NCBI GenBank assembly: GCA_963739005.1
Contig: CAVTYQ010000007.1
Span: 124,001 to 188,000, forward strand
DNA from: DASWJZ01 sp963739005
GTDB taxonomy: Bacteria; Pseudomonadota; Alphaproteobacteria; Rhizobiales; Afifellaceae
Direction of reading: 5' to 3'
Length of the DNA: 64,000 nucleotides
Part shown: piece by piece, positions 25,532-34,668 of the stretch
Layout of the letters: every line of letters begins with the position of its first letter
Position numbering within the stretch: the stretch's first letter is position 1
The notes under the pieces: model-generated
What the model saw: the letters and a program-made list of their open reading frames with translations, nothing else
Database searches by the model: none
Told to the model about the DNA's origin: nothing
Program-made: the position numbers and the translations under genes

Positions 25532-26713
25532 GTGGGTACTGCCGCCGCAATGCTCAAGCGCCACTATCTCGACGCAAATGCCGGCGCGCCGCTCCTGGAG
25601 GCGGCGCGGGCGACTATGCTCGGCGCGCTCAACCACAGCGCGAACGCGTCGTCGGTGCACGCGGAGGGCCGTGAAGCACGCGCTTTGGTGGAGGAGGCAC
25701 GCGCCGAGGTCGCGGCAGCGGTCGGCGCAAAGCCGGAGAACGTGATCTTCACCAGTGGCGCCACGGAGGCCGCCACGCTGGCGTTGACGCCGCGCTTCCA
25801 GGCCGGACGCGGTGAGGCGCGGGCTGGCCATCTCTACGTCGGCGCGACCGAGCATCCATGCGTGCTCGCTGGCGGAAGGTTCGCGGCGGGAGGCGTGAGC
25901 CGGCTTCCGGTCACGCGGACCGGGACAATCGACCTTGCCGCGCTTGAGGCTGCGCTCGCGCGCCATGATCGGAGCGCTGGCGTGCCCGCCGTAGCGCTGA
26001 TGCTCGCCAACAACGAGACGGGTGTAATCCACCCGGTCGCCGAAGCCGCCCGCGTCGTGAAGCGGCACGGCGGCACTCTCTTCTGCGACGCCGCGCAGGC
26101 GCTTGGGCGAATCCCGGTCGACATCGCCGCGCTTGGCGTCGATTTCCTGGCGCTCTCCGCCCACAAGATCGGCGGACCGCAGGGCGCGGGGGCGCTCGTC
26201 CTTGCTGACGAAAACATCCGGCCGCAGCCGCTCCTGACGGGCGGCGGGCAGGAGCGCAGGCGTCGCGCCGGCACCGAAAACGTTGCCGCGATTGCCGGAT
26301 TCGGCGTTGCGGCGAAGACCGCCGGCCACCATCTTTCGGACAGCGGCCGGGCCAAGGCGCTGCGCGACGAACTGGAGCGGGAGCTTCTCTCCGTCTCGCC
26401 GGAAGCGAGGATCGTCGGGGGCGAGGCGGAGCGGCTTCCGAACACGACGCTCTTCGCGATCGCGGGCCTCTCAGCGGAGACCCTGGTGATCGCCTTCGAT
26501 CTGGAGGGCATCGCGGTCTCGGCCGGTGCGGCCTGCTCGTCCGGCAAGATCGCGGCGAGCCACGTCGCCGAAGCCATGGGCGAGCCGCCCGAAGTGACGC
26601 GCGCCGGCGTTCGCGTCAGCCTCACCGCCGCCGCGAACGCGGCGGACGTTGCGGCGTTCGCCATCGCCTGGCGGGCCATCTACGCCCGCATGCGCCGAAG
26701 CCGGGCTGCTTAG
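25532..26713 (+). CDS. iscS: cysteine desulfurase (IscS/NifS-like), first gene of suf operon
   Basis: A PLP enzyme of about 393 residues that takes sulfur from cysteine for Fe-S cluster assembly. Motifs: YLDANAGAPLLEAAR near the N-terminus, TSGATEAATLAL, the PLP lysine in LSAHKIGGPQGAGAL, GGGQERRRRAGTENV and the loop cysteine in SAGAACSSGKI. Start: GTG 25532 has AAGGA 4 bases upstream; ATG 25550 is the alternative. In many alphaproteobacteria an iscR/rrf2 gene precedes this one; here the slot holds only a promoter and operator. Confidence 0.93.
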   Translation: MGTAAAMLKRHYLDANAGAPLLEAARATMLGALNHSANASSVHAEGREARALVEEARAEVAAAVGAKPENVIFTSGATEAATLALTPRFQAGRGEARAGHLYVGATEHPCVLAGGRFAAGGVSRLPVTRTGTIDLAALEAALARHDRSAGVPAVALMLANNETGVIHPVAEAARVVKRHGGTLFCDAAQALGRIPVDIAALGVDFLALSAHKIGGPQGAGALVLADENIRPQPLLTGGGQERRRRAGTENVAAIAGFGVAAKTAGHHLSDSGRAKALRDELERELLSVSPEARIVGGEAERLPNTTLFAIAGLSAETLVIAFDLEGIAVSAGAACSSGKIAASHVAEAMGEPPEVTRAGVRVSLTAAANAADVAAFAIAWRAIYARMRRSRAA

Positions 26714-26745
26714 GCCCGAGCCAAAAGGATTTTGAGGAGAATTCC

Positions 26746-28242
26746 ATGCCCGCGGTCCAGGAAACGATCGAACAGGTCAAGGCGATCGACGTCGACAAGT
26801 ACAAGTACGGCTTCATCACCGACATCGAGTCCGACCTCGCGCCGAAGGGCCTGAACGAGGATATCGTCCGCTTCATCTCGGCGAAGAAGAACGAGCCGGA
26901 ATGGCTGACCGACTGGCGGCTGCAGGCCTACCGCCGCTGGGTCGGCATGAAGGAGCCGGAATGGGCGCGCGTGCGTTATCCGAAGATCGACTACCAGGAT
27001 CTGCACTACTACGCGGCGCCGAAGCGCAAGGACCTCTTGAGTCTCGACGAGGTCGATCCGGAGATTCTCAGGACCTACGAGAAGCTCGGCATCCCGCTGC
27101 GGGAGCAGAAGGTTCTGGCCGGCGTGCGCAACGACGGCGCCGTGGCGGGCGAGTTCGCGTCGGGCCGCGTCGCCGTCGACGCCGTCTTCGATTCCGTCTC
27201 CGTCGCCACGACGTTCAAGGAAGAGCTCAGGAAGGCCGGCGTGCTCTTCATGCCGATCTCCGAGGCGGTGCACGAGCATCCCGAGCTGGTGAAGAAGTAT
27301 CTCGGCTCGGTCGTCCCGATCACCGACAACTTCTTCGCAACGCTCAATTCCGCGGTCTTCTCCGACGGCTCCTTCGTCTACATCCCGAAGGGCGTGCGCT
27401 GCCCGATGGAGCTTTCCACCTATTTCCGCATCAACGAGAAGAACACGGGCCAATTCGAGCGCACGCTCATCATCGCCGACGAGGGCTCGTACGTCAGCTA
27501 TCTGGAAGGCTGTACTGCCCCGATGCGCGACGAGAACCAGCTGCATGCGGCGGTCGTGGAGCTCGTCGCGCTCGACGACGCGGAGATCAAGTATTCAACC
27601 GTGCAGAACTGGTATCCGGGCGACGCGGAAGGGAAGGGCGGCGTCTTCAACTTCGTCACCAAGCGCGGCGACTGCCGCGGCAAGAACTCGAAAATCTCAT
27701 GGACGCAGGTGGAGACCGGCTCGGCCATCACCTGGAAGTATCCCTCCTGCATCCTGCGCGGCGACAACAGCCGCGGCGAATTCTATTCGATCGCTATCTC
27801 CAACGGCTGGCAGCAGGTCAATTCCGGCACCAAGATGATCCATCTCGGCAAGAACTCGTCGAGCCGCATCATCTCCAAGGGCATCGCCGCCGGGCATTCG
27901 CAGAACACCTATCGCGGGCTCGTCTCGGCGCACCGCCGGGCGGAAGGCGCGCGCAACTTCACCAACTGCAACTCGCTGCTGATCGGCGACAAGTGCGGGG
28001 CGCACACCGTGCCCTACATCGAAGCGAAGAACGCCTCGGCAATCTTCGAGCATGAGGCGACGACCTCGAAGATCTCCAACGACCAGCTCTTCTACTGCCA
28101 GCAACGCGGCATGAGTGCGGAGGAGGCGACGGCGGTCATCGTCAACGGCTTCGTGCGCGACGTGCTGCAGCAGCTGCCGATGGAGTTCATGGCGGAGACG
28201 CAGAAGCTGATCGGCATCAGCCTTGAGGGGAGCGTGGGCTGA
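26746..28242 (+). CDS. sufB: Fe-S cluster assembly scaffold SufB
   Basis: A 498-residue SufB, the core scaffold of the SufBC2D complex on which Fe-S clusters are built. Signatures: KYKYGFITDIESD, GVRCPMELSTYFRIN, EGCTAPMRDENQLHAAVVEL, CILRGDNSRGEFYSIA and KNASAIFEHEATTSKISNDQLFYCQQRGMS. The GAGGAG ribosome site is about 7 bases from the ATG and the gene follows iscS by 32 bp. Length and motifs are normal. Confidence 0.97.
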   Translation: MPAVQETIEQVKAIDVDKYKYGFITDIESDLAPKGLNEDIVRFISAKKNEPEWLTDWRLQAYRRWVGMKEPEWARVRYPKIDYQDLHYYAAPKRKDLLSLDEVDPEILRTYEKLGIPLREQKVLAGVRNDGAVAGEFASGRVAVDAVFDSVSVATTFKEELRKAGVLFMPISEAVHEHPELVKKYLGSVVPITDNFFATLNSAVFSDGSFVYIPKGVRCPMELSTYFRINEKNTGQFERTLIIADEGSYVSYLEGCTAPMRDENQLHAAVVELVALDDAEIKYSTVQNWYPGDAEGKGGVFNFVTKRGDCRGKNSKISWTQVETGSAITWKYPSCILRGDNSRGEFYSIAISNGWQQVNSGTKMIHLGKNSSSRIISKGIAAGHSQNTYRGLVSAHRRAEGARNFTNCNSLLIGDKCGAHTVPYIEAKNASAIFEHEATTSKISNDQLFYCQQRGMSAEEATAVIVNGFVRDVLQQLPMEFMAETQKLIGISLEGSVG

Positions 28243-28262
28243 CGGCCCTTGCCGATTAGAAC

Positions 28263-28763
28263 ATGGCGCGAACCAAGAAGCCCGTCGTGAACGTTGCCGA
28301 TGTGCCGCTCGAGGTGGAAGAGCACGGCAAGACGTTCGCCGTGAAGGTCGGTGAAATCGGGCTCGCGCTCGGCGGGACCGGGCTTGGCTGCATGTATCAC
28401 GAGGTGCCGGCCGGCAAGCGCGCCTTCCCGTTCCACGTCCATCACGTGCAGCACGAGCTTTTCTTCATCCTTGAGGGGACCGGGCAGTACCGGTTCGGCG
28501 ACAAGGTCTATCCGATCCGCGCGGGCGATGTCTGCGCGGCGCCGGCGGGCGGCGCGGACGTCGCGCATCAGATCATCAACGACAGCGACAAGGTTCTGAA
28601 ATACCTCGGCTTTTCGAGCGCGATGAAGGGTCCTGAGATCGTCGAGTACCCGGACTCAAGCAAGTTCGGCGTGACAATGCGGGCGGAGGACGGGGAGACC
28701 CGGCTCTTCCGCTTCATCGGCAGGCAGAGCGCGATGCTCGACTACTGGGACGGCGAGGAATGA
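28263..28763 (+). CDS. cupin-domain protein inside the suf operon
   Basis: A 166-residue single-domain cupin. The metal-binding motif is intact (FHVHHVQHELFFILEG, then a second His in DVAHQI). The family binds a metal and can be an enzyme or a small-molecule sensor; no substrate can be named. It is 20 bp after sufB and is followed immediately by another unknown and sufC, all on one strand, so it is co-transcribed with suf. A link to iron or sulfur handling is only an inference from position. Confidence 0.85.
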   Translation: MARTKKPVVNVADVPLEVEEHGKTFAVKVGEIGLALGGTGLGCMYHEVPAGKRAFPFHVHHVQHELFFILEGTGQYRFGDKVYPIRAGDVCAAPAGGADVAHQIINDSDKVLKYLGFSSAMKGPEIVEYPDSSKFGVTMRAEDGETRLFRFIGRQSAMLDYWDGEE

Positions 28764-28764
28764 G

Positions 28765-29139
28765 ATGGTGCTCGCGGCCGACACGCTTCGCGCTGCCTTC
28801 GCCGAGCTTCCGCCGGTCGAAGGTGACATGGTCGCGGTCGGCTCGCCGATCGCCGCGCGGCTTCGCGCCGTCATCGAGACAGCTCTCCCGGAGAGCGAGA
28901 TCGTCGACGTCTATCACTGGGCGTTCAACGTCGAATTCGTTCTCAAGAACGGCGACTATTGGGCAATCGAATGCCTGTCGCCGGACGCTTTCCGCATGTA
29001 TCCCGAACTCGTGCGCGGCGACGCGATCGTCTGGGCCAATATCTGGGTCCGGGAGACGGATATGGACCTCGACGAACTGGTCAAAGACATCAACGACGTA
29101 GCGTTTCGCTCGACGAAGAAAGAGACCGAGAATGCTTGA
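28765..29139 (+). CDS. unknown protein between cupin gene and sufC
   Basis: A 124-residue soluble, acidic protein that I do not recognise. Visible features: YHWAFNVEFVLKNGDYWAIECLSPDAF in the middle (beta-strand-like, aromatic), IVWANIWVRETDMDLDELVKD near the end, and no cysteine motif suited to carry a cluster beyond a single Cys. It starts one base after the cupin stop and overlaps the sufC start by 8 bp, so translation is coupled to both neighbours, strong evidence that it is real. Confidence 0.75.
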   Translation: MVLAADTLRAAFAELPPVEGDMVAVGSPIAARLRAVIETALPESEIVDVYHWAFNVEFVLKNGDYWAIECLSPDAFRMYPELVRGDAIVWANIWVRETDMDLDELVKDINDVAFRSTKKETENA

Positions 29140-29881
29140 AATCAAGAACCTCCATGTCGAGGTCGACGGGAAGAAGATCCTGAACGGCATCGACCTCGCC
29201 GTGAACGACGGGGAGGTGCACGCCATCATGGGCCCGAACGGATCGGGCAAGTCGACGCTGTCCTACGTGCTCGCCGGCAAGGACGAGTACAAGGTCACCG
29301 ACGGCGAGATCACCTACAACGGCCAGAACCTGCTCGAAATGTCGCCGGACGAGCGCGCCGTCGCCGGCGTGTTCCTGGCTTTCCAGTACCCGGTCGAGAT
29401 TCCGGGCGTCGGCACAATGACGTTCCTGCGCACGGCTCTCAACGCGCAGCGCAAGGCGCGCGGCGTGGCGGAGCTGACGACGCCTGAATTCATGCGGCTC
29501 GTGAAGGATGCGTCGGGCAAGCTCCACATCACACAGGACATGCTGCGGCGGCCGCTCAATGTCGGCTTCTCCGGCGGCGAGAAGAAGCGGAACGAGATTT
29601 TCCAGATGGCGCTGCTTCAGCCGAATCTCTGCGTCATGGACGAGACCGATTCCGGGCTCGACATCGACGCGCTCCGGATCGTCGCGGACGGCGTCAATGC
29701 GCTGCGCGGACCCATCCGCTCATTCGTCGTCATCACGCACTACCAGCGGCTCCTGAACTACATCGTGCCGGATTTCGTGCACGTCATGTCGAAGGGCCGC
29801 ATTGTGCGCTCCGGCGGCAAGGAGCTTGCGCTGGAGCTCGAAGAGCGCGGCTACGCCGACTACGCGAGCGAGGCGGCTTGA
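29132..29881 (+). CDS. sufC: Fe-S cluster assembly ATPase SufC
   Basis: A 249-residue ABC-type ATPase energising the SufBC2D scaffold. Walker A GPNGSGKST, Q-loop FQYPVEIPGV, signature FSGGEKKRNEI, Walker B NLCVMDETDSGLD and the switch His in VVITHYQRLL are intact. It overlaps the preceding unknown gene by 8 bp and ends just before sufD. Confidence 0.97.
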   Translation: MLEIKNLHVEVDGKKILNGIDLAVNDGEVHAIMGPNGSGKSTLSYVLAGKDEYKVTDGEITYNGQNLLEMSPDERAVAGVFLAFQYPVEIPGVGTMTFLRTALNAQRKARGVAELTTPEFMRLVKDASGKLHITQDMLRRPLNVGFSGGEKKRNEIFQMALLQPNLCVMDETDSGLDIDALRIVADGVNALRGPIRSFVVITHYQRLLNYIVPDFVHVMSKGRIVRSGGKELALELEERGYADYASEAA

Positions 29882-29886
29882 GACCG

Positions 29887-31206
29887 ATGACCGAACAGCC
29901 GACCCGGATCCGCACCAAGGCGGAGGAGGCGCTGGAGGGCTATTTTTCCGCCCTTCCCGGCGACGATCCGATGCACCGTGTCCGCGCGGACGCGTTCGGC
30001 GCCTTCCTCGCGCGCGGGCTTCCGCACCGGCGCATCGAAGAGTGGAAATACACCGACCTCCGCGCGCTCATCTCCGACGTGCCGCCGCCGGCCAGGCCCG
30101 CGTCGCCCGCGGCCTCCCGCGAGGCGCTTTCGCGCGCCGACATCTTCGCGCCGATCGAGCGCGCACGGATCGTCTTCGTGAATGGCCAGTTCGTGCCATC
30201 GCTTTCCGACCTGGCGGGCATCGAGGGGGACGTCGAATTCGCTTCGCTCGGCCGCTTCCTCGCCGACGGCGGCGCGCTCCTCGACCGCGCGCTCGATCCG
30301 GCCGAGGCTCCGGTCTTCGCTCTGAACAGCGCCTTCGTGTCAGACGGCGCGGTCCTCAGAATCCGCAACGGCGCGGCGCTGAAGCGCCCCGTCGAGGTCG
30401 TGAACCTCTTCGCCGGCGACGCGCCCGGGCTGCAGACGCTCCGCCACCAGATCGCGATCGGCGCCGGCGCCAAGGCGACGCTCTTCCTGACCTTCTCCGG
30501 CCCGGACGGCCTTGCCTACCAGACCAATTGCGTGACCGAGCTTGCAATCGGCGATGACGCCGAGGTGAGCCTCGTCACCGCCCAGGAGGAGGGGGACCAG
30601 GCGATCCACCTCGCGCTGCTTCTCCCGCGGCTCGCCGCCAAGGTGAAATTCGAGCCCTTCGCGTTCGCCGCCGGCGCGCTCGTCGCGCGGAGCGAAATCC
30701 GCATGGCGTTCGAAGACGAAGGCTCGAGCGTGGGCTTGCGCGGCGTGACGATCGGGCGCGGAAAGCAGCATCTCGACACGACGCTCGTCGTCGACCATGC
30801 GGCCGGGCATTGCGGCGGACAGGAGTATTTCAAGGCGGCGATGGACGGCCAGTCGCAGGGCGTCTTCCAGGGCAAGATCATCGTCGAGCCCGGCGCGCAG
30901 AAGACCGACTCGAAGATGATGAGCCGGGCGCTGCTTCTCTCGGAGAGCGCGGAATTCGCCAACAAGCCGGAGCTCGAGATCTTCGCCGACGACGTCGTGT
31001 GCGGTCACGGCGCGACCTGCGGACGGATCGACGAGCAGATGCTCTTCTTCCTGCGCTCGCGCGGCATCGAGAAGGCGGAGGCGGAGCGCATTCTCGTTCT
31101 CGCTTTTCTGGCCGAGGCGATCGAATTGATCGGCGACGAGGCGATCGTCGTGGCGCTCGAGGCGCGCGTCAGGCAGCGCCTCGGCATGGAAGCGGAAAGC
31201 GCCTGA
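29887..31206 (+). CDS. sufD: Fe-S cluster assembly protein SufD
   Basis: A 439-residue SufD, beta-helix partner of SufB in SufBC2D. Motifs include GLPHRRIEEWKYTDLRALI near residue 45, KQHLDTTLVVDH, and the conserved C-terminal core ending HGATCGRIDEQMLFFLRSRG. The start is the ATG of MTEQPTRIRTK, 5 bp after the sufC stop. Its stop overlaps the sufS start (TGATG). Confidence 0.95.
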   Translation: MTEQPTRIRTKAEEALEGYFSALPGDDPMHRVRADAFGAFLARGLPHRRIEEWKYTDLRALISDVPPPARPASPAASREALSRADIFAPIERARIVFVNGQFVPSLSDLAGIEGDVEFASLGRFLADGGALLDRALDPAEAPVFALNSAFVSDGAVLRIRNGAALKRPVEVVNLFAGDAPGLQTLRHQIAIGAGAKATLFLTFSGPDGLAYQTNCVTELAIGDDAEVSLVTAQEEGDQAIHLALLLPRLAAKVKFEPFAFAAGALVARSEIRMAFEDEGSSVGLRGVTIGRGKQHLDTTLVVDHAAGHCGGQEYFKAAMDGQSQGVFQGKIIVEPGAQKTDSKMMSRALLLSESAEFANKPELEIFADDVVCGHGATCGRIDEQMLFFLRSRGIEKAEAERILVLAFLAEAIELIGDEAIVVALEARVRQRLGMEAESA

Positions 31207-32438
31207 TGGCGACAAATGGCGCATACGACGTCGAGAAGGTGCGGGCGGACTTCCCGATCCTGTCGCAGAAGATCTATGGCAAACCATTGATCTATCTCGA
31301 CAACGCGGCGTCTGCGCAAAAACCTCGCGCGGTCCTCGACCGCATCCAGAAGGCCTATACTGAGGAATACGCCAACGTTCATCGCGGCCTGCACTATCTC
31401 GCGAATGCTGCGACGGAGGCCTACGAGGACGCGCGTGAGACGGTGCGCCGGTTCCTGAACGCGCCTTCCGTCGAGGAGATCATCTTCACCCGCTCCTCGA
31501 CGGAGGGGATCAACCTCGTCGCGCAATCCTTCGGCGGAATGCGCATCGGTGCGGGCGACGAGATCGTGCTCTCGATCCTCGAGCACCATTCGAACATCGT
31601 GCCCTGGCATTTCCACCGCGAGCGGAAGGGCGCCGTCATCAAATACGCGCCGATCCACGAGGACGGCAGCTTCGACCTCGATGCCTTCGAGAAGCTCCTG
31701 ACGGAGCGGACGAAGATGGTGGCGGTCGTCCACATGTCGAACGTCACCGGCACAATCGTGCCGGTCAAGGACGTCTGCCGCATCGCGCATGCGCGCGGCA
31801 TCCCGGTGCTCGTCGACGGCAGCCAGTCGGCCGTGCATTTGGCCGTAGACGTGCAGGATATCGGCTGCGACTTCTTCGTCTTCACGGGGCACAAGACCTA
31901 CGGGCCCACGGGCATCGGCGTCCTGTGGGGGAAGCGCGAGCATCTCGACGCGATGCCGCCTTACATGGGCGGCGGCGAGATGATCGAGAACGTGACCGAG
32001 GACTGGGTCACCTACGGCACGCCGCCGCACAAGTTCGAAGCGGGTACGCCGCCGATCGTGCAGGCGATCGGGCTCGGCGCGGCGCTCCGCTACATCGAGA
32101 GCCTCGGCCGCGACGCGATCCGCGCACACGAGGCCGACCTTGCGAAATACGCGCAGGAGCAGCTTTCGGCGCTGAACTACCTCCGTGTCTTCGGCAGCGC
32201 ACCGGGGAAGGGAGCGATCGTCTCCTTCGAGATGGCCGGCGCGCACGCCCACGACGTCTCCACCATCATCGACCGCGAGGGGATCGCGGTCAGGGCCGGC
32301 ACGCATTGCGCGCAGCCGCTGCTTGCCCGCTACGGCGTCACCTCCACCTGCCGCGCTTCCTTCGGGCTCTACAACACGCGGGCGGAGGCGGATGCCCTTG
32401 TGAAGGCGCTGGCGAAGGCCCATTCTTTCTTCGCCTGA
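31206..32438 (+). CDS. sufS: cysteine desulfurase SufS
   Basis: A 410-residue group II cysteine desulfurase supplying persulfide sulfur to SufBCD. It has FPILSQKIYGKPLIYLDNAAS-type N-terminus, the PLP lysine in FTGHKTYGPTG, and the catalytic cysteine region RAGTHCAQPLL, then CRASFGLYNT. It is the second desulfurase in this operon, beside the IscS-type first gene. Much longer reading in the same frame upstream is an artefact over sufD; the ATG at 31206 overlaps the sufD stop. Confidence 0.96.
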   Translation: MATNGAYDVEKVRADFPILSQKIYGKPLIYLDNAASAQKPRAVLDRIQKAYTEEYANVHRGLHYLANAATEAYEDARETVRRFLNAPSVEEIIFTRSSTEGINLVAQSFGGMRIGAGDEIVLSILEHHSNIVPWHFHRERKGAVIKYAPIHEDGSFDLDAFEKLLTERTKMVAVVHMSNVTGTIVPVKDVCRIAHARGIPVLVDGSQSAVHLAVDVQDIGCDFFVFTGHKTYGPTGIGVLWGKREHLDAMPPYMGGGEMIENVTEDWVTYGTPPHKFEAGTPPIVQAIGLGAALRYIESLGRDAIRAHEADLAKYAQEQLSALNYLRVFGSAPGKGAIVSFEMAGAHAHDVSTIIDREGIAVRAGTHCAQPLLARYGVTSTCRASFGLYNTRAEADALVKALAKAHSFFA

Positions 32439-32452
32439 GAGGACATGAGTCC

Positions 32453-32869
32453 ATGAGCGAGACCGAAGCCACTTTGGAAGCCGAATGCACGGCCGAAGCC
32501 GAAGTTGCGGCGGAAGCACCGAACAAGCCGGATTTCGAGGGGTCCAGCATTCCGCCGAAGGAGCTGGAGGCGCTGACGGATGGGATCGTGGCGGCGCTGA
32601 AGACCATCTACGACCCTGAAATCCCGGCCGACATCTACGAGCTCGGGCTGATCTACAAGGTCGACATCGATGACAGCCGGCACGTCAACGTGAACATGAC
32701 TCTGACCGCTCCAGGCTGCCCCGTCGCCGGCGACATGCCGGTCTGGGTGGAGGACGCGGTCGCCGCGGTTCCCGGCGTTTCCGGGGCGAAGGCGAATGTC
32801 GTTTTCGACCCGCCCTGGTCGCCCGACCGCATGTCCGACGAGGCCAAGGTCGCCATCGGCTGGTGGTGA
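32453..32869 (+). CDS. sufT: SufT/MIP18-family (DUF59) Fe-S maturation protein
   Basis: A 138-residue protein with an acidic N-terminal tail (about 1-30) and a DUF59 domain: LKTIYDPEIPADIYELGLIY, then LTAPGCPVAGDMPVWVEDAV with the conserved cysteine, and VVFDPPWSPDRMSDEAK. SufT-type proteins help maturation of Fe-S proteins under high demand. It lies 14 bp after sufS. Confidence 0.93.
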   Translation: MSETEATLEAECTAEAEVAAEAPNKPDFEGSSIPPKELEALTDGIVAALKTIYDPEIPADIYELGLIYKVDIDDSRHVNVNMTLTAPGCPVAGDMPVWVEDAVAAVPGVSGAKANVVFDPPWSPDRMSDEAKVAIGWW

Positions 32870-32909
32870 GTTGGTGGAATTTTGAGAGAATAGCGCCTAT
32901 CTAGAGTCC

Positions 32910-33293
32910 ATGGCAAAGCCCCGTTTCCAGGTCGTTTCCGTCACCGATCGCGCCGCCCAGCGCGTGCGCGAGATCGTCGCCAATGCCGAGGCGCCGGCCC
33001 AGGGCATCCGCATCGGCATCAAGAAGGGCGGCTGCGCCGGCATGGAATACATGGTCGACCTGGTGCGGAACCCCGAACCGGCGGACGACGTCGTCGATGT
33101 CGGCGGCGCCAAGGTCTTCGTGAACCCCGAGGCGACGCTCTTCCTGCTCGGTACGGAGATGGATTTTGAGGTGACGAAGCTTCGAACCGGCTTCGTCTTC
33201 CGCAATCCGAACCAGACCTCCGCCTGCGGCTGCGGCGAATCCGTCGAGATCAAGCCGGCCTCCGAGGCGCTCCTCGCCGAGGCGCGCGGCTGA
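32910..33293 (+). CDS. sufA: A-type Fe-S carrier SufA/IscA
   Basis: A 127-residue HesB/IscA-family carrier. The three cluster-binding cysteines are in KGGCAGMEY and SACGCGES (CxGCGxS type), at the standard spacing. It accepts clusters from SufBCD and passes them to target proteins. Last recognised gene of the suf operon, 40 bp after sufT. Confidence 0.96.
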   Translation: MAKPRFQVVSVTDRAAQRVREIVANAEAPAQGIRIGIKKGGCAGMEYMVDLVRNPEPADDVVDVGGAKVFVNPEATLFLLGTEMDFEVTKLRTGFVFRNPNQTSACGCGESVEIKPASEALLAEARG

Positions 33294-33646
33294 CGAGCCA
33301 GCACGACTGGCTGCTCGATCTTTTCGAGCCTTTCGGTCCGATCTCCGTCCGCCGCATGTTCGGCGGCGCGGGGCTCTATCTCGATAGCCAGATCTTCGGC
33401 CTGGTCATCGGCGGCGAGATCTACCTGAAGTGCGACGATGCGATCGAGCCGCTCTTTCGCGCGGCGGGCTCGCACCCGTTCGTCTACGACAGCCGAGGAA
33501 AGACCGTCACCGTCGGCTATTGGAGCCTGCCGAGCGAGGCGCTCGACAATTCTGACGCGATGAAGCTTTGGGCTGGCCGCGCCTTCGACGCGGCGTTTCG
33601 CAGCGCAAAGGCCAAGAAGCCGAAGACGAAGCGGCGGAAGAACTAG
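33290..33646 (+). CDS. TfoX N-terminal domain protein, apparent non-ATG start
   Basis: Conserved TfoX_N residues run from HDWLLDLFEPFGPISVRRMFGG through GLYLDSQIFGLV, YLKCDDA and PFVYDSRGKTVTVGYWSLP to a basic Lys-rich tail. The first ATG (33356) sits inside the conserved RRMFGG motif, so translation must begin upstream. In this frame the only near-cognate start I can find before the domain is CTG at 33290, overlapping the sufA stop; coupling to sufA would explain it. A TfoX_N domain alone is of unknown biochemical function. Its stop overlaps the stop of the convergent EamA gene. Confidence 0.7.
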   Translation: MTSQHDWLLDLFEPFGPISVRRMFGGAGLYLDSQIFGLVIGGEIYLKCDDAIEPLFRAAGSHPFVYDSRGKTVTVGYWSLPSEALDNSDAMKLWAGRAFDAAFRSAKAKKPKTKRRKN

Positions 33647-34548
33647 GCGGGGCGCCGGATGGGAAAGCGCGCGGTGGCGAGGATCACGCCCGGCAGGATC
33701 AGCGCGAGCCCTATGAAGTGGAAGGCCTGCAGCTTCTCGCCGAGGAAGATGATTGAGAGGAGCAGCCCGTAGGGCGTCCAGAGATAGGACGACATCGCCA
33801 TCGTCGTCGGCCCGAAGCGGCGGACGCCATATTGGTAGCCCGAAAAGGCGCCGACCGACGGAATGAGCGCAACCGCGAGCACCGCCAGCCACGTCGCGGG
33901 GCTCTGTGGCAGCGCCGGTCCCCGCGCCATCTCGAAAAGCGTCATCGGGACCAGCATGACGGCGCCGGCGAACGCGATCGCCGCGAAGAGCGCCACTCCG
34001 GGGATGGCGGTCAGCCCAGGACGTTTCAGGAGCACCGAGTAGACCGCCCACGACAACGCTGCCACGCCGATCAGCACGTCGCCGGGATTGAGGGACAGAC
34101 GCATCCCCGCCGAGCCGAGCGCGACGACCGCCACGCCCGCGAACGCGAGGGCCGTCCCCAACAACTCGCGTGGGCCGATCCGTCGTCCGCGGAAGGCCCA
34201 TTCCAGGAGCAGGATGACAACGTTCGAGGCGGTGTAGATGAGCGTGGCGTTGGCCGCGGTCGTGTCGTGCAGCCCCACATAGACGGTGCCGCTGCAGACG
34301 AAGATGCCCAGAAATCCGAGGAGCGCGATCAAGCGCCCCTCGGCGCGAAGGGCCGGAAGGTTTTCGCCCAGGCCGCGAACCACGAAAGGAAGCAGGATCA
34401 GAAGAGCCGTCGCCCAGCGCAGGAAGGCGAGCGTCCAGGGGGCGACGTCCCCGGCCACGAAGCGGCCGATCACGACGTTCGTGGCGAAAAACAGCGGCAC
34501 GAGCGCGATCGAGACGAGATCGCCGAGGCGCGATGCGCGTGACGCCAT
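33643..34548 (-). CDS. EamA/DMT family transporter
   Basis: A 301-residue inner-membrane protein with ten predicted membrane segments in two EamA repeats (about 10-140 and 155-290), as in drug/metabolite exporters of the RhaT/YdcZ type. Characteristic stretches are FFATNVVIGRF at the start of the first repeat and LSWAVYSVLLKR opening the second. The substrate cannot be read from sequence. The frame continues far upstream antisense to glmU; the ATG of MASRASRLGDLV is the likely start. Confidence 0.9.
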   Translation of the reverse strand: MASRASRLGDLVSIALVPLFFATNVVIGRFVAGDVAPWTLAFLRWATALLILLPFVVRGLGENLPALRAEGRLIALLGFLGIFVCSGTVYVGLHDTTAANATLIYTASNVVILLLEWAFRGRRIGPRELLGTALAFAGVAVVALGSAGMRLSLNPGDVLIGVAALSWAVYSVLLKRPGLTAIPGVALFAAIAFAGAVMLVPMTLFEMARGPALPQSPATWLAVLAVALIPSVGAFSGYQYGVRRFGPTTMAMSSYLWTPYGLLLSIIFLGEKLQAFHFIGLALILPGVILATARFPIRRPA

Positions 34549-34668
34549 GGTTCTAAGCCAAGAATCGAGGAAGGAGTTTTCCGCCCGGGGTCTTTGCGCT
34601 AACGCACCGGGCGAAACCCGGCAACGCGGCGAATCGCGTCTATGCGCCGGCCGACGATGAGGATATCG

